Below, one piece after another: positions 7,454 through 12,050 of a stretch of DNA of 12,050 nt. The stretch spans positions 410 through 12,459 of the forward strand of contig DIAL01000108.1 in assembly GCA_002414705.1 (NCBI GenBank). Reading direction: 5' to 3'. Origin of the DNA: Flavobacteriaceae bacterium UBA5079 (GTDB lineage Bacteria; Bacteroidota; Bacteroidia; Flavobacteriales; Flavobacteriaceae). Every line of letters begins with the position of its first letter. The stretch's first letter is position 1. A program made the position numbers and the translations under genes. A model generated the notes under the pieces. That model saw nothing but the letters and a program-made list of their open reading frames with translations. It made no database searches and had not been told where the DNA came from.

Positions 7454-8488
7454 CTACTTTTCAGTTATTTCAACCTCAAAAAGTTTATCCCAATATTTAC
7501 CAGTTACAAAAATAGTTTTGGTGTCAGGATTGTAAGCTATTCCGTTTAATACATCTAATTTAGGGTGTTTGGTTACCATGTTATGGAGTGGTGTAAAATC
7601 AATTACACCTTCTACAGCCCCATTTTCAGGGTTTATAATAGCTACACCATTTTTGTTCCAACGATTCGCATATATTTTACCGTTAACCCATTCTAACTCA
7701 TTTAATTCTACCACTTTCCCTTTACTATGGTAAGCTTGAATGTAGCCATCTTCGGTTAGTGTTTCAGGATTTAGCGTCCAGATTTTTTCAGTACCATCAC
7801 TTTTATATAATTTGGAGCCGTCGTTGCAAATTCCCCAACCTTCTAAACTTTTTCCATATTTAAAATTGCCCGTTTTCTCAAAAGTATTCACATCATAAAC
7901 GAATCCAGTTCCTTTTTTCCAAGTTAATTGATAAATTTTATCATTAAGTATGGTAATACCCTCACCAAAATATTCGTTTGATAAATCGATGCTTTTTAAA
8001 ACTTCCCCAGTTTTATAATCTACTTTTCGAAGCTTGGAGCCTCCATATTGTCCAGTTCCTTCGTATAATTCGCTATTATGAAATTCCAAACCTTGAGTAT
8101 AGGACGTTTGGTCGTGTGGATATTCGTTGATAATCGTGTACGTGTAAATTTTGGGTGATTGATTATTTAAAATGGTGATGTTTTTAGATATGCTCGTGTT
8201 TTCACCATTCAAACTAAAAGATGCTACTAATTCATGAATACCTAATTTCATGTTATTAAGCGTTTCCGAAGTATTAATGCTTTTACCATCCAGGGTAAAG
8301 TTTACAGAACCTATTTCATGATTTTTAGGATTGGAAATAGAAAGCTTTAGGTTATCACCAAGGGTAAAAGCATCGTTAGATACATTGGTTTTTAAAGAAA
8401 TATCCTTTTTTGCTTCATTAATATTAGAACCACACGATACGATTGCAAGGCATAAAATTATGAAAGTAAGAGACTTATAGAGTGTCAT
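7454..8488 (-). CDS. Glutaminyl-peptide cyclotransferase (plant-type), lipoprotein
   Basis: The enzyme family converts N-terminal Gln of peptides to pyroglutamate, releasing ammonia. The 344-residue protein starts with a lipoprotein signal ending AIVSC (Cys19). Residues about 30-108 form an Ig-like segment, with FTLGDNLKLSISN and VNFTLDGKSI. The catalytic beta-propeller (PF05096-like) spans about 114-343. Its motifs are YTQGLEF (130-136), YEGTGQYGGS (142-151), FGEGIT (174-179), LEGWGI (215-220), ELNELEWVNGKIYANRW (261-277), LNGIAY (314-319) and VTGKYWDKLFEVE (328-340). These match papaya-type QC and its bacterial homologues, which are unrelated to the zinc-dependent animal QC. The lipid anchor places it in the periplasm or at the outer membrane, where it could modify exported proteins beginning with Gln. 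ATG 8488 gives the full signal peptide. The stop codon is TAG. It is first in a run of three leftward genes. Confidence 0.93.
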   Translation of the reverse strand: MTLYKSLTFIILCLAIVSCGSNINEAKKDISLKTNVSNDAFTLGDNLKLSISNPKNHEIGSVNFTLDGKSINTSETLNNMKLGIHELVASFSLNGENTSISKNITILNNQSPKIYTYTIINEYPHDQTSYTQGLEFHNSELYEGTGQYGGSKLRKVDYKTGEVLKSIDLSNEYFGEGITILNDKIYQLTWKKGTGFVYDVNTFEKTGNFKYGKSLEGWGICNDGSKLYKSDGTEKIWTLNPETLTEDGYIQAYHSKGKVVELNELEWVNGKIYANRWNKNGVAIINPENGAVEGVIDFTPLHNMVTKHPKLDVLNGIAYNPDTKTIFVTGKYWDKLFEVEITEK

Positions 8489-8542
8489 GAGTTATTAATT
8501 ATTTGCAGCAAGATATTTATTAAAATTCAGTTTAAAAAATCA

Positions 8543-8572
8543 TTGTGAAAAATTTAAAAGATTGTATATTTG
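8543..8572 (+). promoter_or_regulatory. Promoter of the SRP RNA gene (TTG-N19-TATATTTG)
   Basis: TTG at 8543-8545, a 19-base spacer and TATATTTG at 8565-8572 match the flavobacterial consensus perfectly. The -7 box ends about five bases before the predicted RNA 5' end at 8577-8578. This is the best promoter in the window, as expected for a highly expressed stable RNA. Confidence 0.8.
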
Positions 8573-8576
8573 CCGC

Positions 8577-8672
8577 GGGCAAGTCCTACACAACCAGCTC
8601 CTGTTGAATCCTCCAGGGCGGGAACGCAGCAAAGGTAGATGGTCGTAGCGGTGTGATGTAGGTAGCTTGCCT
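8577..8672 (+). ncRNA. ffs: Signal recognition particle RNA (4.5S-like, small bacterial type)
   Basis: This is the RNA of the signal recognition particle, which binds Ffh and targets nascent inner-membrane and exported proteins to FtsY/SecYEG. The ends pair, GGCAAG (8578-8583) with CTTGCC (8666-8671), and the helix continues with CCTACA (8585-8590) against TGTAGG (8657-8662). The apical part (about 8611-8642) carries the conserved Ffh-binding domain: a GCG-GGAA-CGC stem-loop with a GGAA tetraloop, followed by AGCA and AAGGTAGATGG. There is no Alu-like extension, which fits the short hairpin type of about 95 bases. A perfect promoter precedes it and seven T bases follow. The exact ends are uncertain by a few bases. 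Confidence 0.95.
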
Positions 8673-8678
8673 TTTTTT
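8666..8678 (+). terminator. ffs terminator: closing helix plus T7
   Basis: The 3' strand of the SRP RNA closing helix (CTTGCC, ending 8671) is followed directly by seven T bases (8672-8678). The RNA hairpin itself therefore serves as the intrinsic terminator, or as a processing boundary. Confidence 0.65.
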
Positions 8679-8691
8679 ATGCCTTTACTTT

Positions 8692-8720
8692 TCCTTTCAA
8701 CAAAACGAAAGGATTTTTTT
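8692..8720 (+). terminator. Second hairpin terminator downstream of ffs
   Basis: TCCTTTC (8692-8698) pairs with GAAAGGA (8707-8713) around the 8-base loop AACAAAAC, followed by seven T bases (8714-8720). This is a good intrinsic terminator in the rightward direction and lies 14 bases beyond the ffs T run. Confidence 0.75.
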
Positions 8721-8726
8721 ATAAAT

Positions 8727-8766
8727 AAGATTTGTAGACTGTTAGTTTACAAATCTTTTTCTTTTT
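8727..8766 (+). terminator. Third hairpin downstream of ffs, terminator-like
   Basis: AAGATTTGTA (8727-8736) pairs with TACAAATCTT (8748-8757). The pairing can extend inward with GACT/AGTT to a GTT loop, giving a 14-pair stem with one G-T pair. The tract after it is TTT-C-TTTTT, ending at 8766. The following SDR promoter overlaps this T tract, so the hairpin also insulates that gene from upstream transcription. Confidence 0.6.
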
Positions 8767-8799
8767 GTATACTTTTTACATAATACATTCTTAATTTTG
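8764..8799 (+). promoter_or_regulatory. Probable promoter of the SDR gene (TTTG-N24-TAATTTTG)
   Basis: TAATTTTG at 8792-8799 matches the -7 consensus exactly. TTTG at 8764-8767 is a candidate -33 element, with a spacer of 24 bases that is slightly long. Transcription would begin near 8805, leaving a leader of about 23 bases before ATG 8828. Confidence 0.5.
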
Positions 8800-8827
8800 C
8801 GTTTTATAAATTTTATTCTATAAACGT

Positions 8828-9631
8828 ATGTCTAAAGTTGTTTTAATTACAGGAGGTTCATCGGGAATTGGAAAATCGGTTGGCGATTATTTAACACTAA
8901 ATGGATATACTGTTTTTGGCACGAGTCGATCACCAGAAAAGCACACGTCAAGTAATTTTCCAATTGTAGGATTGGATGTTACAAAACCGGGAACGATTAT
9001 AGAGGCCGTAACTAGTGTTATTGAAAAAGCAGGAAGGTTAGATGTGGTTATAAACAATGCAGGCGTTGGTATAACAGGTCCTATTGAAGAAATTCCTGAA
9101 GAAGAGATTAAAAATAATTTCGAAACTAATTTTTTTGGACCAATAAATGTTATAAAAGCTGTTTTGCCACAAATGCGGAAGCAACAGTCGGGTTTAATTA
9201 TTAACGTAACATCTATTGCTGGCTATATGGGATTGCCATATCGTGGTATTTATTCAGCAAGTAAAGGTGCTTTGGAATTGGTGACTGAAGCCTTCCGTAT
9301 GGAGGTGAAAGCGTTTAATATTCATATAACGAATGTTGCACCAGGAGATTTCGCTACCAATATAGCATCTGGACGTTACCATGCACCAGTTTTGGATGGG
9401 TCTCCTTATAGAGGTCCCTATGGGAATACTTTAAAGTTAATGGATTCTCATGTGGATGCTGGAAAAAATCCGTTAGAAATGGCTAAAGCGATTCATAAAA
9501 TTATAAATACATCAAATCCTAAAGTGCATTATAAAGTAGGGGAGTTTATGCAGAAATTTTCGATTGTTTTAAAGCGAATTTTGCCTGATAAAGTTTATGA
9601 AAAACTCCTTATGAATCATTATAATTTGTAA
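8828..9631 (+). CDS. Short-chain dehydrogenase/reductase (classical SDR)
   Basis: This is a cytoplasmic NAD(P)-dependent oxidoreductase of 267 residues, the usual size for classical SDRs. The Rossmann fold begins at once, with the cofactor-binding TGGSSGIG (8-15). NNAG is at 76-79 and the structural Asn101 is in ETNFFG. The catalytic Ser129 is in NVTSIAG, and Tyr142 and Lys146 form the YSASK motif; VAPGDFAT follows. All catalytic residues are present. Ser33-Arg34 after strand 2 (GTSRS) suggests NADP(H) preference, which is an inference. The substrate cannot be told; the extended C-terminus (about 190-267) is of the type seen in SDRs acting on lipids, steroids or retinol-like molecules. It has its own promoter after three terminator hairpins. 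The transaldolase gene follows after 80 bases and may be read from the same transcript. Confidence 0.93.
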   Translation: MSKVVLITGGSSGIGKSVGDYLTLNGYTVFGTSRSPEKHTSSNFPIVGLDVTKPGTIIEAVTSVIEKAGRLDVVINNAGVGITGPIEEIPEEEIKNNFETNFFGPINVIKAVLPQMRKQQSGLIINVTSIAGYMGLPYRGIYSASKGALELVTEAFRMEVKAFNIHITNVAPGDFATNIASGRYHAPVLDGSPYRGPYGNTLKLMDSHVDAGKNPLEMAKAIHKIINTSNPKVHYKVGEFMQKFSIVLKRILPDKVYEKLLMNHYNL

Positions 9632-9693
9632 TTTTGCAATCCCAAATAATGGGAATACACACAACATTATATTAATATGTCTGCTAGAGCAGA
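9629..9693 (+). promoter_or_regulatory. Leader region of the fsa gene: -7-like box and two small inverted repeats
   Basis: TAATTTTG at 9629-9636 overlaps the SDR stop codon and fits the -7 consensus, but has no clear -33 partner. TCCCA-AATAA-TGGGA (9640-9654) and TCTGC-TAGA-GCAGA (9680-9693) are short inverted repeats between it and ATG 9712. They could be operators, RNA hairpins or chance. Neither has a T run, so neither is an intrinsic terminator. Confidence 0.25.
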
Positions 9694-9711
9694 ATAGACA
9701 AACTATTGCTT

Positions 9712-10365
9712 ATGAAATTTTTTATTGACACAGCTAATTTAGATCAAATTCGCGAAGCCCAAGATTTAGGCGTTTTGGATGGTGTTACTACCAATCCGTC
9801 ATTAATGGCTAAAGAAGGTATTACTGGACATGATAATATCATGAAGCATTACGTGGATATTTGTAACATCGTTGATGGTGATGTAAGTGCTGAAGTTATT
9901 GCAACAGATTTTGAAGGTATGGTTCGTGAAGGAGAAGCATTAGCCGAATTACATGAGCAAATTGTGGTTAAGTTACCGATGATAAAAGACGGAATTAAAG
10001 CCTGTAAGTATTTTTCTGATAAAGGGATTAAAACGAATGTGACTTTAGTGTTTTCAGCGGGTCAAGCGTTATTAGCTGCTAAAGCTGGAGCAACGTATGT
10101 TTCACCTTTTATTGGCCGTTTAGATGATATTTCTACTGATGGTTTAAACCTGATTTCTGAAATTCGCCATATTTATGACAACTATGCTTTTGAAACTGAA
10201 ATTTTAGCCGCATCCGTTCGTCATACCATGCATGTAATTGATTGTGCGAAATTAGGAGCCGACGTTATGACAGGTCCTTTAAGCGCTATTGAAGGTTTAC
10301 TAAAACATCCATTAACAGATATTGGTTTAGCTAAATTTTTAGAAGATTTCAAAAAGGGAAATTAA
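9712..10365 (+). CDS. fsa: Transaldolase-like fructose-6-phosphate aldolase (TalC/Fsa type)
   Basis: This cytoplasmic class I aldolase of the small transaldolase subfamily transfers a dihydroxyacetone unit in the pentose phosphate pathway, or cleaves fructose-6-phosphate. The 217 residues fit the TalC/Fsa length (E. coli FsaA has 220). Motifs are [13 protein letters not shown] (1-13), [13 protein letters not shown] (24-36), the Schiff-base Lys87 in [38 protein letters not shown] and AASVRH. Members of this group from Bacteroidota may be real transaldolases rather than aldolases; sequence alone does not decide. I chose ATG 9712, since a frame starting at TTG 9706 only adds two residues. It may be co-transcribed with the SDR gene and is followed by a strong terminator. 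Confidence 0.95.
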   Translation: MKFFIDTANLDQIREAQDLGVLDGVTTNPSLMAKEGITGHDNIMKHYVDICNIVDGDVSAEVIATDFEGMVREGEALAELHEQIVVKLPMIKDGIKACKYFSDKGIKTNVTLVFSAGQALLAAKAGATYVSPFIGRLDDISTDGLNLISEIRHIYDNYAFETEILAASVRHTMHVIDCAKLGADVMTGPLSAIEGLLKHPLTDIGLAKFLEDFKKGN

Positions 10366-10395
10366 GACAAAAAAATAAGATGATTATTGTAAAAT

Positions 10396-10429
10396 AAAAA
10401 AGCCTTAACTTGATTGTTAAGGCTTTTTT
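10396..10429. terminator. Bidirectional intrinsic terminator between convergent genes
   Basis: GCCTTAAC (10402-10409) pairs with GTTAAGGC (10416-10423) around the loop TTGATT, flanked by A6 on the left and T6 on the right. It can end transcription from both sides: fsa (stop at 10365) and the leftward thioredoxin-fold lipoprotein gene (stop at 10451). Confidence 0.92.
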
Positions 10430-10450
10430 GTGAAGTATTTTATAGTTTGT

Positions 10451-11887
10451 TTATTGATTTAGCAATCCTAGTAATTCTTCTTCAAATTTAACTGAAAACA
10501 TATTGGTATGTGCATTAATAATTTTACCATTCTTATCAATAATCATGACCTTATTTATAGGCGAAATGGCTAATTTATGTTTAGCTATTTCAGGCTCTTT
10601 AAAGATAAATTCATCATTTTTAGAATAGTTATATTGTGAAAGCAGTTTTTTCCAATTAACTTGATTACTGGCTCCAGCATTAATAGCTATAAAATCAACT
10701 TCGGGATATTTCACTTTTAATTCCATAGCTTTCCTATGGCTATCATTATGTGAGCGGTAAGCGGACGACCAAAAGAACAAAACTGTTGGTTTTTTTATAA
10801 TTTTCTCTAAAGAAAACTCGTTTCCATTATAATTCCTAATGGTAATTTCAGGTAGCCGTTCTCCAGCTTTCAAGCCTTTTAAAGAGTTAACCATGTTGGT
10901 TACATACAGATTGTTGCTTTTATTCGTGTTTTTGGAGCTATAAGATTGTAAAACAGCATCATAATCATCTGTATTTTTACTATTACTTATAAATTCTACG
11001 GCAGTTTGTACCAGTAATGAATTTCGAATAGAATCGTTTACCATTAAACTATCAATTAAATTTAGTTTAATAAGGTTGTAATTCAGTGATTTAACGTTGA
11101 ATAAGCTGTCGTCGGAGTTTTTAAAATGTTCTGATAAAGCAATGTTTTCAAAATGATGTTTTAAAAATGAGTAGTAGGGGAAATAGTCCATTAACTCACA
11201 GTAATTATAATTAATATCCTTTCTGTAATCATAAAAGTCATCTGGAAGCGCATTAAAGTTTTTGCGTTCCGAATTACTATAATTGACAAACGGATAGACT
11301 TCTTTGCTTAAATAATAATCATAATTAATATTTCCTTTTACCAATTCCATAAAAGTTTCAGATGATGGATATTTAGCATTAAACTGCTTTAACCTATTTA
11401 ATTTATGATTTCTAATAGAATCCAAACGACGCTCAAATTCTACTGGAGGAAACTGACTGAAACCTAATATGGTTTTGTCTTCAGCTTCACCATCCAGAAA
11501 AAGATTTATTAAGTAATTGTTTTTTTTAGCACCATTTCCTGTATAAACTAAAGATTCGTCAAATTCCAACGTGTTTAAACGAAAAAGTAAACTATCATTA
11601 GGCTCTAAAAGTACCATTTGATATTCTAAACCTTCAGAAGCCCATAAACGAAAGGTGTAAAGTCCTTTTTCTACATTCTTAACTTTGTATAAAAACCGAT
11701 TATTTTCATCCAAACGAATGGTGTCCAATACGGTTTCAGACTTGGAAAGGATTACAAAATTGTTTTTAGGGTTAACAACTTCGCCACCAAAATAAGCTGC
11801 TTTATCTTCAACTTTAGAATCATTTTTACATGACACTAAAACAAAAGTAGATACAATTAAAGCACAAAAAAGTTTTAATTCCCTCAT
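10451..11887 (-). CDS. TlpA/AhpC-like thioredoxin-fold lipoprotein lacking the CxxC motif
   Basis: The 478-residue protein has a lipoprotein signal ending LVSC (Cys20), so it should sit in the periplasm, anchored to a membrane. Residues about 31-118 resemble DUF4369: VILSKSETVLDTIRLDENNR, YTFRLWASEG, LLEPNDSLLFRL. The middle, about 120-335, is alpha-helical and rich in Asn, Tyr and Lys. Residues about 339-478 form a thioredoxin fold: AGERLPEITIRNYNGNEFSL, PTVLFFWSS, VDFIAINAG, the cis-Pro region AISPINKVMIIDKNGKI. Normal TlpA proteins have W-x3-C-x2-C here. This one has WSSAYRSH (373-380), with Tyr377 and His380 where the cysteines should be, so it cannot act as a disulfide reductase. A structural or binding role is inferred. 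ATG 11887 gives an intact signal. The gene has its own promoter-like box and shares a terminator with fsa. Confidence 0.88.
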   Translation of the reverse strand: MRELKLFCALIVSTFVLVSCKNDSKVEDKAAYFGGEVVNPKNNFVILSKSETVLDTIRLDENNRFLYKVKNVEKGLYTFRLWASEGLEYQMVLLEPNDSLLFRLNTLEFDESLVYTGNGAKKNNYLINLFLDGEAEDKTILGFSQFPPVEFERRLDSIRNHKLNRLKQFNAKYPSSETFMELVKGNINYDYYLSKEVYPFVNYSNSERKNFNALPDDFYDYRKDINYNYCELMDYFPYYSFLKHHFENIALSEHFKNSDDSLFNVKSLNYNLIKLNLIDSLMVNDSIRNSLLVQTAVEFISNSKNTDDYDAVLQSYSSKNTNKSNNLYVTNMVNSLKGLKAGERLPEITIRNYNGNEFSLEKIIKKPTVLFFWSSAYRSHNDSHRKAMELKVKYPEVDFIAINAGASNQVNWKKLLSQYNYSKNDEFIFKEPEIAKHKLAISPINKVMIIDKNGKIINAHTNMFSVKFEEELLGLLNQ

Positions 11888-11923
11888 AGTTGTGTAATCG
11901 AATAGATTGTGGACTTGTTATCA

Positions 11924-11931
11924 CAAATGTA
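11924..11931 (-). promoter_or_regulatory. Probable promoter -7 box of the thioredoxin-fold lipoprotein gene
   Basis: Minus-strand 11931-11924 reads TACATTTG, an exact TAnnTTTG match, 36 bases before ATG 11887. No clear TTG/TTTG -33 element is seen upstream. That side instead contains the GTTGTTAA direct repeats at 11951-11969. Confidence 0.45.
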
Positions 11932-11950
11932 AAAGTTGTACGTGTTACAT

Positions 11951-11969
11951 GTTGTTAATACGTTGTTAA
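11951..11969. repeat. Two direct copies of GTTGTTAA, 11 bases apart
   Basis: GTTGTTAA occurs at 11951-11958 and 11962-11969, a period of 11 bases or about one helical turn. Partly similar GTTGT and GTGTTAC stretches lie just to the left (about 11935-11947). The pair sits in the divergent region between two promoter-like sequences, a place where a regulator could bind. In AT-rich DNA this may be chance. Confidence 0.3.
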
Positions 11970-11986
11970 ATATTAATATAGTTGGA

Positions 11987-12022
11987 TTTGTTTCGCCCAA
12001 TGAATGCTTTTTTTTACTTTTG
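11987..12022 (+). promoter_or_regulatory. Probable promoter of a rightward gene (TTTG-N24-TACTTTTG)
   Basis: TACTTTTG at 12015-12022 matches the -7 consensus and TTTG at 11987-11990 is a candidate -33 element, spaced 24 bases. Transcription would start near 12028, about 15 bases before ATG 12043. Confidence 0.5.
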
Positions 12023-12042
12023 CAAAAAATAAAAAACAATAC

Positions 12043-12050
12043 ATGTTATC
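12043..12050 (+). CDS. Possible first codons of a rightward gene, cut by the window edge
   Basis: ATG at 12043 follows a good -7 box by about 20 bases, after an A-rich leader typical of flavobacterial gene starts. Only ATG TTA TC is present, so neither the product nor the start can be confirmed. Confidence 0.35.

Noticed and set aside
9640..9693. Inverted repeats before fsa as intrinsic terminators
   Set aside because: The stems are only five pairs and no T run follows; they are kept only as possible regulatory sites.
9706..9711. TTG at 9706 as start of the transaldolase
   Set aside because: It adds only two residues before the family-typical MKFFIDTAN start at ATG 9712, and ATG is the better codon.
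1..12050. tRNA, CRISPR array, insertion sequence, prophage or defence island
   Set aside because: I saw no tRNA cloverleaf, no regularly spaced repeats, no transposase or integrase frame and no long terminal inverted repeats. The genes read as ordinary flavobacterial chromosome.

Overview
The window looks like chromosomal DNA from a member of the Bacteroidota, most likely the family Flavobacteriaceae. It is AT-rich. Several gene starts carry the flavobacterial promoter -7 box TAnnTTTG, and I see no Shine-Dalgarno sequence deciding any start. Several proteins belong to types common in this group: an MG2/TonB-plug surface protein, lipoproteins with a short signal ending in Cys, and a DUF4369/TlpA-like lipoprotein. 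The genus cannot be fixed from the sequence.

Layout, left to right. (1) Bases 3-2300, minus strand: a large exported protein with alpha-2-macroglobulin-like domains followed by a TonB-plug-like domain, running off the left edge. (2) 2362-3654, minus: fumarylacetoacetase, the last step of tyrosine/homogentisate breakdown. (3) 3855-5126, plus: serine hydroxymethyltransferase, divergent from fahA across a 200-base promoter region. (4) 5148-5182: a strong hairpin terminator, then a degenerate REP-like dispersed repeat (about 5194-5267). (5) 8488 down to 5300, minus: three co-directional genes, namely a plant-type glutaminyl cyclase lipoprotein, a hotdog-fold acyl-CoA thioesterase and a beta-helix lipoprotein. 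(6) 8489-8827, a gene-free stretch of 339 bases: it holds a small SRP RNA gene (ffs) with a textbook promoter, followed by two more hairpins. (7) 8828-9631 and 9712-10365, plus: a classical short-chain dehydrogenase and a TalC-type transaldolase / fructose-6-phosphate aldolase. (8) 10396-10429: a bidirectional terminator between convergent genes. (9) 10451-11887, minus: a lipoprotein with a thioredoxin fold whose CxxC is replaced by Tyr-Arg-Ser-His. (10) 11888-12050: a divergent promoter region, with what may be the first codons of a rightward gene at 12043.

The genes are a mixture of core metabolism (fahA, glyA, fsa), RNA housekeeping (ffs) and cell-envelope proteins. Four proteins carry export signals: one Sec signal peptide and three lipoprotein signals. 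They do not form one obvious pathway. I see no mobile element, phage gene, CRISPR array, toxin-antitoxin pair or defence system, and no clearly new system. The items most worth a second look are the redox-dead thioredoxin lipoprotein, the MG2-plug fusion, the lipidated glutaminyl cyclase with an added N-terminal domain, the REP-like repeat, and the SRP RNA with its row of terminator hairpins.
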